A DNA stretch of 64,000 nucleotides, taken from contig VWZX01009068.1 of NCBI GenBank assembly GCA_013399015.1, positions 1,482,816 to 1,546,815 on the forward strand. Reading direction: 5' to 3'. Positions within the stretch are counted from its first letter, which is position 1. Each line of letters begins with the position of its first letter. This DNA comes from Galbula dea. Its lineage: Eukaryota; Chordata; Aves; Piciformes; Galbulidae. The notes below the pieces were generated by a model that saw only the letters and a list, made by a program, of their open reading frames with translations, searched no databases and was not told the origin of the DNA. The position numbers and the translations under genes are program-made. Shown here in pieces: positions 1-11,370 of this stretch.

Positions 1-1527
1 GAAAGCTGCATCCAAAAGCAGTTCCCTGGAAAGATTTAAGCTTATTTTGAGAGGCTCAGACTTCATAGCATTTGAAGAAAATTAGGGAGAGGAGCCTCCT
101 ACCATGGTTCTTTGCTTGCAGTCCCATGGCTGAAAGCACTTACCTTCCCTGTCCTGGTGCCTGCAGCAGTCACAGCTCCTCATCATAAAACCTGTAAAAC
201 CAATGTTGCTGCTGCTAACACCAGCCTGCAGGTTTTATGCTAACTGTGTCTTACACTAGCTTTGCGAGTCACTGGTACTGAGCTAGTGCTTCTTAACAGT
301 TAGAATTGTTAGTATTTACATTCCAGAATGTTACAACTCTGTTACAAGCAATGCTACAACGATCCTAATGCTACAATCCCTCTAGCACAATGTAACACTG
401 TAACATTTCTTAAGTGGCTCATCTGGTTCACCAGGTGAATTAGTTTTTCACTGGAAAGTGTCACAGATGAATTGAAGAGAGTGTAGTTAATTACACAGGA
501 TAGCAAACCTCAACCTGTAGCTGCTCTTCTACATGACACTCAAGATAGCTTCATTGAATTAAAACACTGAAGTGCTTGTTTTCACTTTTCATATTTGTTT
601 ATGTCTTTCACATGCACATTCTTTGGGTAAATACAGTGAAATCTCATACTGTGAACCGAGACTGAAAGCACAAGCAGGTGTTACAGCCAGGCTGGAAGAC
701 TCTCACATGCTGATTAGAGGAGGAGCTTTCTGATGTGACCATTTGCCCTGCTGACCTCTTCAATTAATTGGGTCATTATGAGCAACCCAGCTAGGAGCCA
801 CGTATCATCTGTGGGAATGCTTTCCCCAGTTATACAGCCCATAGAGAAATAAAATCTAACCCTTTTTTCCTATTGCTTTGGTGTCTCATTTTACTGTTGA
901 GTAGCACATATGTCTCCTGATACCCATGGAAGGATGAGAACTGAATTTGCAAATACTGTAGCAGGTTTCAGTTTGTCAGTGGTCAAAGCCACCTCCCAAG
1001 AAATGGTGGTGTTCAGCGAGCAATGCTGCTTGCAGAGCAGTGTAGGTGTCTAAGCAGTGTTACTGCAGGTGCTTTTCTTTTACAAATTTCACATTATGCC
1101 AGTGAGATCCCAGGCACCAATGTTTTGTCTCCTTGGCTAACTTCAGCTTCTGATTATGTTTGTATAAACTCTTGTGAAAAGTTATGCCTGTTCTGTCGCA
1201 AACCACTAGTTCTTCTCAACCATACTCTTCCAAGGAAGCTGTTGCAGTGGGATTTCTGCCTGTTCCCAAGCAAGCTGCAGACAATATCAAACAATGTGAG
1301 GGTTTGGTCTCTTCTTGGTGACGTAGATCTTTTGTAGTGGGGACCAGCATTGCCACAGCCTGTCTTTCAGCACTGTGTAATTCATTAAACTATTCAACAA
1401 GGAGGTTTTACACCTCTAATGTCCAGTGGGATCATTTGCACAGAGATCTAGAAAGCCTCAAAGAAGAGAAATAATCATTAGCCACCCAAACATCACATGG
1501 ACTGTGATATGTAATGTCCCATGACAG
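1..1527. other. Non-coding flank, no gene recognised
   Basis: No reading frame here has coding character; the longest, 104 codons at 1023-1337, has no recognisable motif or splice context. An AATAAA at 848-853 on the plus strand is followed by a T-rich and TG-containing stretch, which is how a vertebrate poly(A) site looks. It could be the 3' end of a plus-strand transcript entering from outside the window, or chance. Confidence 0.5.
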
Positions 1528-1776
1528 AGCAGGGACAAGAGGAAATGGCCTCAAGTTGCACCGGGGGTGGGAGGTGTTAGGAAACAATTCTTCCCTTGAA
1601 AGGGTTCTTAAGCCCTGGCACAGGCTGCTCAGGGCAGTGGTGGGGTCACCATCCCTGGAGGGATTGCCAAGACACGCAGATGTGGCACCTGGGGACATGG
1701 TTTAGTAGTGACTTGGCAGTGCTGGGTTAATGGCTGGACTCCATGACCTTTCAACCTAAAGGACTCTGATTCTATG
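1528..1776 (+). mobile_element. CR1 LINE, 3'-end fragment (5'-truncated)
   Basis: The stretch follows the CR1 3' end in order: a 'gaaatggcctcaagttgc' block, an 'aagggtt..taagc..tggcacaggctgc' block, 'atccctggagg', 'gacatggtttagta', 'ggcagtgctgggttaatgg' and a terminal 'tctatgaa'. CR1 is the dominant LINE of birds and other sauropsids and is normally 5'-truncated, as here. Point changes and small gaps against the expected pattern suggest an old copy with no coding capacity. The short open frames on either strand inside it are shadows of the repeat. Confidence 0.92.
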
Positions 1777-2989
1777 AACTGTCATACTCTTGTACCTTCC
1801 TGTATCATCTGCTTAGAGCTTTGCCTTGCCAGATGTTTTTTTGCAAAGTCTCCCAGTGCTTCTATTTCTGCAGGGAAAAACAACCATGCATGTGTCTTTC
1901 CTAAGGTCCTGCAGCAAGTTCATGGCAAAATTTGCTGTGGGTGCATGGTGATGGGTTGAACACCTGCAGAGTACAAGGATTCAGGAAAGGTAATTCCCTG
2001 TGATGATAAACTCCCTGGGGCAACGACCAGTGTGCTGCTGTGTCTACATAATCCTTGTCACCATCTGGTCTAGGTATGCTTGATATGACTGCAAAATAAG
2101 GTATTTGTTGTTACTATCTTTTGATATTTTGCCTGTATCTGTTAAGAACCTCTTCTCACTGAATACTGCATGGATGTCTCATTAAATGCAGTATCTTTTA
2201 GGCCCTAGGGAGAGAGTTCTCTAAACCATCTTCTCCAGGCTAATTTTGGCATCAACTCAGAAGACCAAGAGTCAGATGACCAAAGCCACAGGACTCAGCA
2301 GAAAGGCTGTGACGAGCACTGTCGAGCCCGGGGACATCAGACCTTCCCAGATCTCAGATGGGTGGCTCTGCATTGCCATCTTCAGGCTGGGAGCAGCCTT
2401 GCTCCTTCCAGAAATCCTGGAAATCTCCCAAACAGACAGAGTAAACTCAAATACAGCTTACCAAGTGTTAGTTGAAATTGGTGGCCAAAATCCGGGAAAA
2501 AAGAGCTAAAGAGAAAGGGTGGGAAGGAGCTTGCAAGGCTGGTACTCGGCTGCCCTGGGTGACAGAGTGTTTCCCTCCCTGTCCCTTATGTCATGCATAA
2601 GGCTTCAGAGAGTAAATTAACACAGGCAGTGTAGTTTGACACACACTGCTTCTTGCTGTGAGACAAAGCTTACTGGCAACTTTTCTTTGAAGTGCATAAA
2701 TTAAAATTTCCTGAATGGTTTTAGCTCTGCAGCCTGCACTGTCCCCCCAAAAGCCCTTATTTCTGATAATGACAAAAGTTCAGGTTCTTGGTAGTTTTTA
2801 ATGATAATATATGTTTTAAAAGGTCTTTGCCAAACATTTCACACTTGATAGACATGGTGGTGGGTTTAGAAGAGTGGAGATTTTCAGGCTTTCAGGATGT
2901 CTGATGGACAATATCGCACAGACAGCTTGGAGGGCCAAGGAGCTGTTGTCACAGAACAGAATAAGTAACACATCCTAAAATAAATCAGA
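1777..2989. other. Intergenic, nothing recognised
   Basis: I see no exon with splice borders and no repeat family. The 87-codon frame at 2246-2509 lacks domain features and flanking splice signals in a consistent phase. Confidence 0.45.
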
Positions 2990-3155
2990 AAATCATGGAA
3001 TAAGATAGGTGTCCTGGCCCAGCAGGGCAAGCCTAGATTAGGTTGCCCAAACCTTGCCCGTCACCTTGTGAACCTGTCCCTGCAGTTCCCCCAACTCTGT
3101 GGTCTCCAGATAGTGTCTGACCACCCTCTGTGGTGAAAAATATTCTTTTAATAAG
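2990..3155 (-). mobile_element. CR1-like LINE fragment, reverse orientation, degraded
   Basis: Read on the plus strand this contains 'aatcatggaat', then 'ggttgcccaaacct' and 'tctgaccaccctctgtggtgaaaaatattctttt'. These match in order the reverse complement of the CR1 segment around 'aaagaatttcttc..ctgggcaacct'. It is more diverged than the copy at 1.5 kb and may belong to the same insertion as the next fragment. An ATTAAA on the minus strand at 3147-3152 could serve as the poly(A) signal of the minus-strand gene ending at 3460, which would make this repeat part of that 3' UTR. Confidence 0.65.
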
Positions 3156-3190
3156 ATATGGTTGGAAACTCACTTTATAGGAGACTAGAA

Positions 3191-3278
3191 AAATCACAGA
3201 ATCATAGAAAGTTTTGGGTTTGACCTTTGAAGGTCATCAAGTCCAACCCTTCTGCAATGAGCAGGGACAAATTTTGCT
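3191..3278 (-). mobile_element. CR1 LINE 3'-terminal fragment, reverse orientation
   Basis: The plus strand reads 'cacagaatcatagaaagttttgggtt', 'ggtcatcaagtccaaccct' and 'gcagggacaa'. This is the standard reverse complement of the CR1 terminus (attctatga..., with the 'ttggactygatgatc' block). Confidence 0.85.
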
Positions 3279-3459
3279 ACTCAGAAGAATATTCCAGCAG
3301 TGAAGTGCTTACCATCTTATCTCAGATCTCATGATACTTTGTACCAGTTGGTTTATGCTTTTTCCCACTGCCTCAGCTCCTGAAATCCCACAATTACACC
3401 CGCCTCTAAGTGCAAAAATGGATAATCCTGGTACTCACCAGGGCCACCTGTAGCACCAC

Positions 3460-3586
3460 TCATTGGGCTGTGTCCATGGCAATCCCTTTGCCAGAGCACA
3501 GCCCCACAGCAGTGATCCGAGACGACCAGTTCAGCCTCCGCAAGAAAATGCTGTACTTGTCCTTGTACTCAGATACCCAGTGGTCC
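3460..3586 (-). CDS. Exon 6 (last coding exon) of the minus-strand gene
   Basis: The acceptor is TTCTCTGCAG, and the exon begins in the phase 2 left by exon 5. It encodes DHWVSEYKDKYSIFLRRLNW and a short tail to the TGA at 3462-3460. The third S-x-Y motif is here, at residues 266-272. Confidence 0.78.
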
Positions 3587-6500
3587 CTGCAGAGAACATG
3601 GAGAAGGAGATAAGAGGAAGACCTCCATCCTCTGGTCTGTGCACCAAGACAGGGGACCTGTCTCCCCTTCTGCAGCGGTTGAACACCCAGGCAGAAAACA
3701 GTGTAGAGCAAATGAAAGCACACATGGATGACATGAGGGAGAGAAGGAATAGCTTAGCTCCATACAGAGCAGCACAGATGCTACAACACCCATGGCTGTC
3801 ACTGGGACCATCTCCCACTTAGATCAACCACTACACAGGCTTGGTCTCCAGCCGACACTAACTCCAGGATCATAGATCAAAATCCAGACTTCAACACAGA
3901 CTTGAAATATATGTGTGTGTGTTAGGGAGAGGTGGGGGCATGAGGCAGCAGGGAGGAATTGCCTTTCCAGTGAGAAATGAGAGTTCAGGAGCAGTTTATG
4001 CCTGTTTGTTCATAGTGTGCACATGAGTCATGTTGCAAAGAGCTCCTTCCCTGTCTGATTTGAGAGATCCTTTTCCCAGGAGAAGCCTAGGTGTGGAAAT
4101 GTTGAGACATGTCTCCAGCCCCCAGCCCCAGAGTGTCTTTAACATCTTTCCATGGGGATAAGGTTGTCCCAGAAGAACCCTCCCCTGGTCCTATCAACCC
4201 CACTGCAAAACTTTTCAAGGAAAGGCTGAACAGGCTTTGAGAAAGGATTTGGCCCCAAGGGAATTCATCTGAGCTCATTGCATAATATGGACACAGAGAA
4301 ATAGGCTCGAGAAACACCTCCCAATCCCAACTCTCTCTATAGCCTCCCTGTCCTACTCTTACCCTGTCCCCATTCCCAGCTTCCCTCTCCCCCCAGCCCA
4401 CCTCTTCCTTACCGGTTTAAGTTTTCACCTTTGGCGAAAACATGAGTCAGTTCATTTTTTCTATAATATCCCCCATGGGGTCCTGGGTAGGGCTGGAAAT
4501 CTCTGTTGTAGACACTTCTCCAGTCATGGTCAAAGCCCTCTAGTGAAAGAGAGTCCAAATAATTCAAAGACTTTTTTCCATCTCTCTCTGTCCTGTGTCC
4601 CACAGTCTGAGTGATCCTCCTTCTCCAGAGCACCACTGGCTGTTTTTGCTTTCAGCACTCCTGTGGGAGCTACCACAAGGGAAAATGCAAGAAGCCCTTC
4701 CCTGGTGTAAGTAAGGTCTTTTAGAGGAGATGATTCAGCCCTGATTTTCTATAGCCATTCATGTATGGTGGAAGTCATGAAAGGCAGATCTGGAAATGAT
4801 ACCTTGTGGTGTTCTCCTCTAGACTGGCATGTTAACTGGTAAATGTTTTCCCTTACTGTTTAGACTTTCTCTTTTATCATGCCAGAGCAATTTGTCTCTG
4901 CTATATTTAATCAAGGACTAAACCAAGAAAGAGATCCAGAGTCTGCTTAAACCTCAAGTGAGGACCATCAGATCTGTTGTGTTATCTTCCCCCAGAATCC
5001 CCAAAGGAGCTGGTTTGAAGGGGTATTGTCTCCTCTCCTGCTCTTTAGAGATGCCCCATCTGTATGTGTGTCTTCCTGATTGAGCTGATCTGCCACTGGA
5101 GAAACGTGCTGCCACCTCTCACAACAAAGCAGGGAGCACACGCAAAGAAGAGCTGATGATTATATGTATTTCAGATTTTCTGTGTTTTTTAAAAATGCCA
5201 TGTTCTTGTAATGAGTCATTAGTATTTTTATTATTTTCACTGAAGCTAAGGTTGCAGGCATTTGAGACATGCATGACTGTTAACTCAACCCAAGTGATCA
5301 CAGCAGCAGTTCCTGTGCTCAGAGGGTGGTAAGGCTCTGGAACAGGTTGCCCAGAGAAATTGTGGATGCTCCACCCCTTGAAGTATTCAAGGTCACCTTG
5401 GGAAGGACCCTGGGCAACCTGGTCTAGTGGGTGGCATCCCTGCCCATGGCAGGGAGGGGTGGAACTGGGTGGTCTTTAAAGTCCTTTCCAACACAAACCT
5501 TTCTATGACTCTGTGATTATTTCCAGGTGGGACACATCAAGCAGGGCTATGCTGCATGGAGTGGCCCATATGGAAACTGGGATGAAAGAAACATTATTTA
5601 CTATACTCCAACCTCTTCTGGAAGGTAACTGCTTATCTCTGCCCTGTTTCTCCCCACTGATGGGCAGATGGTTATGGGGACCCTATGGACCTTTTCTGTG
5701 TCATTCACCTTCCTCAATCTCTTCCTGCATTATATTAAAAAACCCAAAGCCAGGCTGAAGGCCACAAGATATCAGCATGGGGCAGTTGTCATAACCTCAA
5801 CCCCTTGATCCACTGACCTTCCACCAGAACAGATGAGCCCTGGATCATGTTCCTGGTTTTGTGAGCATCCTGCTGCGTTGCCTGGTGCATCTCCCGGATG
5901 AAATGCTGGTAGGTGGCCCAGCCTGGGATCAGCTTCTTCCTGCACAACATCACCCCTGAAAGATGGGAGAAAAAGAAGGTGCATTAGTTTGGAAGCACTA
6001 TCAATTATCCAAATCCTACCCTTGAGTGGGAGTAAGCAAATAACAGCAGCAAGTTGGAGCCTCAGCTGGCATAAATCAGGGGAGACCTATTGTCTCCAGC
6101 AGAGCTTTGCTGAGGTGCATCAGTTTGGTTCATGAAGCCGTTAGAGGAAGGATTCATGGTGATATGAAGCAAATAGAAGGAGCCATGCTGTCTCCATGTT
6201 GCTCTGGAATGCTAAAAGGATCTGAGACCCTTTGCAGAAGATTTTTGTATGAAAGGGAAAGACTTTGTGGGAAATACTGCACAGCTGGGCTACACAGGGA
6301 CAGAAAAGGAAGGGAAAAGCCCACAGTAGTTTTCTCATTAGCACAAGACACCTTTAGATGAGCTTGAAGAGGAGATTGTTGAAGCCCTCAGATGTTAAGT
6401 GCCTTTGGACTGTCCAAATGGACACCCGTCCAAATGGAGACATGTCCATCTGAGCTGCTTGTCCAGTCTCTTCTCTAGTGAGTGGAGAGAAACAAAGCCA

Positions 6501-9500
6501 AAACACAAACCCAACACCTAACTGGCAGGTTTTGCCAGGGCTTACTTCACCTCATCCTCAAGGTGGCATTTAAGTTACAGGAGGTGGCTGTGTCTTTCCA
6601 CCCCACTGATCACAGACACCGACACAGACTCTCCCACACTAGGAGCTGTGAGCTCAGGGAAAAGAAAGGATATCCCTGCTCATGTCCTCCTGTTTGATTC
6701 TGGAGCACTGCTGAGCAATGCTGCCTTGTTCCCTCTCACAGGAACTCAGAGGAAGATCTCCACTGCTTTAAGAAAGTTGAGCTGGGTGATGTTTGCTGAC
6801 CACTAATTTTGTTTTCCTGACTTATTAATTAAGCATATTAATAATCCAAGCAAGAAAGCTGTTAAATGGCGTGACTGAGGGCTAGCTACCAGCCCCTTTG
6901 TTGCATTTGCTGCCAGACAGGCATCCCTAGCAGAAGGGCTGCTGGTTTGAACCGCCCAAGTCCCTCATGCTCAGTCACTGAGTCCTTTGACCTCCCTGCA
7001 CTTCTGTTCAGGACCTGCAAGATGGGGTTAACTGCACCTCCCTCCCAAAGGAGCTGTGAAGATAGAACCCTCAGAGACCTTGCAGTGCTGATGCTTCACT
7101 AGCAGGGGTTCTTCATGCACCAAGCATATCTCTGCAGACATTTCCGAGACTTCAGCTCCCTGCATCTATGGTTTGAGCTGGTCTGGGAGCTGCATATTCA
7201 TGGTGACAGGGTGCTGTGCCCATGCTGCTAATCCATGCTGGGCTTAACCCAGCACCGATAGTTTCATCAGGGTGCTGCCACCCCTGCACGTCCAGCCAGC
7301 ATGGACCAAGGACAGGGTGGGCTCAGCTGGCAAAAGCCCAGTCAGAGAGCCCCTGGGGTGGGTGAGTGGGAATGGCCAGTCAGAGGCTGGGGAGTGGCCG
7401 GCGCCAGTGTGGAGGTTACCTGCTGTTCCAGCAGTCTGAGCAGCAGCTGGAAGATGCTGGTAATAAGAGAGTTCATCCTCTGGCTCAGTGAGAGCTTGCA
7501 GCGTCTCTGATCTCTCTGCCTGGGCTGCTGCCAGTTCAGTGGCAGGGTAGTACTTTGTTCGGGAGCTTTCTGCAACAGGAAGGACTGAAGGGAAGTGCTT
7601 TCTCTGCTGCAAGGCTTTGGGGCAGGAGGCAATGCCTTCTGGCATCCTCCCTCCCACATCATCAACATGGCTGCTGGCTTTGCTACTTGGTGCTGGGATG
7701 ACATCTCTCCTCTCCCTGAAAATGCTGTCAGTGTAGGTTGTTGCCTGCTCCTCCCAGGGTACGGCAAACTCCTTGGCTTTCAGCTGGGCATCTGCAATCA
7801 GCAGCTTCTGCAGAAAAGAAAGTCCCATGTGCATGGAGAGGCAGTGAGAGGGCAGGAGAGTTGCTAAAGCCTCATCAAACACTGCTTCCTATCAACAGCA
7901 AAGCCTAGGCTTTGGTGGAGTCAGTACCCCTGGGGATACAACAGCCACAAAACAGCTCCTTAGCTCATTAAAAATGCACAGCCCATCATGGTTTCTTCTT
8001 TCTGTCCATCTTATGGCCTGGGACTCTAGTGAGTCCCAAGTGGACAGTAAAAGGAAGAGAGTGAGCCCTGACAAAGGCTGCAGTTTGATGGTAAGAGATG
8101 GAATGGCTCCAGAGTTCATGTCAGGCAAAAGTTGATGGGGCTGCTGGCACAGCTGCTCTGGGGGGGTCTGCTGGCTTCAGCTGTATGCTACATCTCCATC
8201 ATGAGACACTTCGCTCCTTTCTAGGGCTCAGAAAGAAACTATTCTGCTGTGAGATTTACCAGTCTGCTGGGGTCAGCAAGGACCATCCCCACAGGGCTTG
8301 TCTGTTGCTGTTTTGGATCTCCGTGGACTTTTGTTTGTCCTTCAATTTCCAAGGTCCCCAGGCACTCACCAAGGTGAATTCTCCTTCACCATGCTGACAG
8401 TAGGGCAGGCAGAGGCTGCAGAGCTATAGGAACTACATGTATCTGGGGGTTTCCTCCACCTAGGATGGTCAAAGCTCCACATGAAGCATCTCCAGGGGGA
8501 TAGGAAATTCCAGGAGCCCATGGTGGGGGTGGCTCATTAGCCAGTGCTTTCTGCCTTAACCCAAGGAGCTCCCTATCTTCCCCCTGGGAGCAGGCTGCAG
8601 CCCAAAATTTCACAGATGAAAATACCACAGTAGTTTTATGCTCTTAAAAAACCAAACCAAACCACAACACCAAATCCTAGCAAGACTAAGAGGTAATCGT
8701 GGGTCTCACAAGTACCTCATCTTCACACTACCTATCGGGACAGCTTTGTTCTGCAGGCCTTGGGAGTTAATAGAGTCAAAGGGAGCTGCAACCCAAGGAA
8801 ATAAGACATATCTTAGGTGTTTCCTTCCTCCTTCTCTCCCAAACTACATCAGGACCTCCACAGGAAGCATGCAGTCTTCCAAAAAAAATAATAATAATAA
8901 CAACAACAAGAACAACATTTAAAAGTTAAAAAGGGAATGCAGAAAAGAAAAAGAATTTGAGATGTGCAGCTTGGGAACTGTGCTCCAGCAGGCAGGGGTT
9001 AAACTCTGCCCTTCCAACCAGAATCTCAACTCCTGGAAGTGGAGCAGTCACCTAAGGCTGGGGCTGCCCAGGAAGCTCTCCCCAGCCCTGGAGAACAGCG
9101 GGAGCCTGGAGCAGGACTGTTAATGAAGGCTGTTGGCAGCAGGAGTGCTCCCTGGGGCAGGGGGAGATAGGAGAGAGAGAGAGGGAAGAGAGAAAAGAAA
9201 GAGGGAAGAGAGAGGGGAGAAGAAGAGAGAGAGAGGGGAGGGAGAGAAGGGAGAGGGGAGAGAGAGAGAGGAGGGCTCCCCAGGCTGCTGCCCAGGCAAG
9301 GATGGCAGCACGGGCCACAGACAGGCCCCCTGCCACAGTGGGCACCTTCACACAATGATTTCTCTGTTGCTGTACCCCCCTTTTCCTCCCCAGCCTGAAC
9401 ATTACTTTTTCCCATCTCTCAGAACCCAAAGCACTTTAGCAGCCGACCATGCCCCCTGCCACTTCTCCACAGTGGCCCAGTGCAAACGCAGCTGTCCCCA

Positions 9501-11356
9501 CCGTGCTGCCACAAGCAATTAAGCCAGGACAGGCAGAGCGAGGCAAATCAGATTAAATGGCTCAGGGGGTCACTCACACTGCAAGGAGATTAGAAAAAAA
9601 ACAACCTCGGCTTCCCTGCAGAAGTCTTCTCAGGCCCGTGTCAGGGCAAGGAGCCATCTCCATCCCAAAGGCAGTTCCCCTCCTCAGGGCGGTACAGGGA
9701 TGGGTGTAATCCTGACGAACTCCACCAGCCCCACGGGGAGCAATAGGAGTCCAAGGCTTAGGCACTGGTTCAGCAAGCAGTCATTAGTGCCCTGACTTAA
9801 TGAGTGTAATTAGCATTGCCCGCCCCAAACAGCTTTACTGGAGGGCACATGGGGGATTTCCCGCAGAAGGGATGGGGACTAAAGCCGAGGGCATTTGGGC
9901 ATGATGTGACCTGCTGGTGGGTCACAGCAGTGGGGACCAAAGTAGACCCTGCCAGTGCAGACAGTACCTATGCTTGCTGTCCCCTTGACACTGATCCCTT
10001 GTTGTCCTCTATCCATGAAGAGGGAGCTGACGCCAAGGGCTAAAGAGCCAAGCAAGGAAAAGCCCCTGTACCTGTATGTCCTCTTCACTGCGTGCCTCGT
10101 ACTTGTTGTGCCACTGGTAGTCTCTCTTGTATGAACTCCTGTACATGCCTGGTGATACAGACAGCTGAAATGAGAAGAGGCAAACACAAGGAGATGCTAA
10201 AACTTGGTGTAAGTCTTCAAAAATGGTGATACAAACCCAAAATGCTCCCTTGTAGCTCATGAGAGTGCTCTTCTGGGCACAGGTATTATCCCCTGGGCCA
10301 CCTAGGGTCACCCCAACAGAGGCAATCACTTGCTTAGTTGAGCCCCAAGCAAGGTGACCAGGAAGGTTCTAGGCTTTTTTGACAAAGGTGTCTGGGGTAT
10401 TTCTTGTCCCAAGCAGTCCCTTGCAACAAACAGTTTCCATCTGCCTTTCCCAAGCCTCCTTTGTCTGCTCAGATGCCTCTAGGCAGAGCACTAACTTAGA
10501 GCTGCTGAAACACTTTGATCATCTCCTGAGGTCCAGCGTCACTCAGGTTAAATCAGCACGTGCTTCTGTCTTCTAGTCCAGTAATATTTTCCATGTGCTT
10601 ATCACATATTTAAAGTTAAGTACTGGCTGATGTTAATATTCATTCTGCAGACTGATTGGAAAAATTATGGAGGAAAACTCCTGCCCAAGGGATAAGCCAG
10701 TGACACCTTCCACTAACATCAAAAACCACCACAGTGCAAACTTCTGGAGATGGGGAGAAGATTTTAGGGAAAAAACACTGTATATTGTCTTCTCCCTCAG
10801 CACCTACCATGGGCACTGCTGGAGCCAGGAAACTGGGGGACAGGAGCTTTCAGGCTGACCAGAGAGATGTTTTCACACTAAAGCATTGAATGTGCTAACT
10901 TGCCAATGCATGGCAGAGGGCTGGGGGACATGAGCTCTTCTGCAGTAATTGAAGGTGTTACTGCCACCTCCACTGCTACATAAACACGTCCACCACACAA
11001 GGGTGGCTTGAGCGGGCAAGGAACAGGTCTGTGTTCCCGTGTCCATGTGATAAAAAGGAACAAATAACTGCATCAGCACACAGCACCTTAGGGAGAGCTC
11101 CCTGTGTCTTGCCAAAAGTATCACCCATGTGCAAGAATATATTTTATATACTCATTCCTTTTTTCTAACATTTCACTCTGGGCTTCCCAGACTGGTGGCT
11201 GCATTTGGCCAGGACCCAGAACCTCATTGTCAGCAGCTCCCATTCTCTTCCCAGTCTAGCAGACCCTGCAAACTCATTACTTAAACATCAGTGAGGATGA
11301 GAGTCCCACATGTACTTTACCTTCCAGTGCACTGGTTTCCTCATTGTATCCACCAT
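3460..11356 (-). CDS. Six-exon gene for an unrecognised 302-residue protein with axonemal-type motifs
   Basis: I do not recognise the gene. Joining minus-strand exons 11356-11321, 10164-10072, 7807-7420, 5955-5818, 4539-4413 and 3586-3460 gives 909 nt: 302 codons plus a TGA stop. Every junction has GT donors and AG acceptors, and the phases (0,0,1,1,2) close exactly without a frameshift, which is hard to obtain by chance. The protein carries SSYKRDY (22-28), SVYNRDF (227-233) and SEYKDKY (266-272), usually followed by aromatic or proline residues (QW, QPYPGP, SIF). Weaker relatives are TTYTDSIF and SRTKYY in exon 3. There is no signal peptide or membrane segment. Such short S-x-Y-x-x-x-F motifs are known from SAXO, MDM1 and other microtubule-lumen or axonemal proteins, so a ciliary or sperm-tail role is inferred, not shown. 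The ATG lies in a good context (CACCATGG). An AG at about 11371 could be an acceptor, so a 5' UTR exon or a longer N-terminus may lie upstream. Confidence 0.75.
4413..4539 (-). CDS. Exon 5 of the minus-strand gene
   Basis: This 127-base exon runs from phase 1 to phase 2, between CTCTTTCACTAG and GTAAGG, a near-consensus donor. It supplies residues 219-261, including DHDWRSVYNRDFQPYPGP and then a Tyr/Lys/His-rich segment (GGYYRKNELTHVF). Confidence 0.82.
5316..5520 (+). mobile_element. CR1 LINE 3'-end fragment in intron 4 of the minus-strand gene
   Basis: In order it shows 'ctggaacaggttgcccagag', 'gtggatgctcc', 'ttgaagtattcaagg', 'gggcaacctggtctagtggg', 'gcatccctgcccatggcaggg', 'tctttaaagtcctttccaac' and the terminal 'tctatgactctgtgat'. 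It is inserted antisense to the host gene, between exons 5 and 4. Confidence 0.93.
5818..5955 (-). CDS. Exon 4 of the minus-strand gene
   Basis: This 138-base exon runs from phase 1 to phase 1, between CCATCTTTCAG and GTCAGT. Residues 173-218 include RKKLIPGWATYQHFIREMHQ; the I-P-G-W-x-x-Y pattern also occurs in several cilium-associated small proteins. The longest open frame across this stretch is a different, wrong frame; the coding frame is fixed by the neighbouring exon phases. Confidence 0.78.
6960..7085 (-). repeat. MIR-like SINE relic
   Basis: The plus strand reads 'tcactgagtcctttgacctccctgcacttctgttcaggacctgcaagatggggttaactgcacctccctcc...gagctgtgaagat'. This follows the reverse complement of the MIR consensus: the 'cttaacctctctg..cctcagtttcctcatctgtaaaatgggg' block and then 'ctacctcatagggttgtgagga'. 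It is strongly decayed, so the family call is tentative. It lies in intron 3 of the minus-strand gene. Confidence 0.5.
7420..7807 (-). CDS. Exon 3 of the minus-strand gene
   Basis: This 388-base exon is bounded by CTTTTCTGCAG and GTAACC. It begins in phase 0 and ends in phase 1, and covers residues 44-172. It opens with KLLIADAQLKAKEFAVPWEE, continues through TTYTDSIFRERRD, and then becomes a low-conservation, Ala/Ser/Gln-rich linker ending in an acidic segment. A 212-codon open frame runs through it to 7244, but the part beyond 7420 is intron. Confidence 0.8.
8880..8921 (+). repeat. Simple repeat (AAT/AAC)n
   Basis: An A-run is followed by AAT, then AAC and AAG trinucleotides, in intron 2 of the minus-strand gene. 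Confidence 0.9.
9161..9276 (+). repeat. Polypurine GA-rich tract
   Basis: About 115 bases that are essentially all purine on the plus strand, built of GA, GGA and GAAA units with many short mirror-symmetric blocks. It lies in intron 2 of the minus-strand gene, so the transcript carries it as polypyrimidine. The Arg/Glu or Ser/Leu/Pro-rich open frames here are products of the tract and not genes. Confidence 0.92.
10072..10164 (-). CDS. Exon 2 of the minus-strand gene
   Basis: Ninety-three bases, phase 0 on both sides, bounded by TTCTCATTTCAG and GTACAG. Residues 13-43 contain the first SSYKRDYQW motif followed by an acidic RSEEDIQ end. Confidence 0.75.
11321..11356 (-). CDS. Exon 1 (first coding exon) of the minus-strand gene
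   Basis: Encodes MVDTMRKPVHWK, ends in phase 0 and is followed by the donor GTAAAGT. The ATG sits in CACCATGG. Upstream, the same frame reads S-W-F-T back to a possible acceptor AG at 11371-11372, so this may be the internal part of a longer exon. This is the least certain of the six exons. Confidence 0.5.
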
Positions 11357-11370
11357 GGTGAACCAGGAAC

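Noticed and set aside
9026..9522. Ser/Leu/Pro-rich and Arg/Glu-rich 125-129-codon frames
   Set aside because: They are translations of the GA tract.
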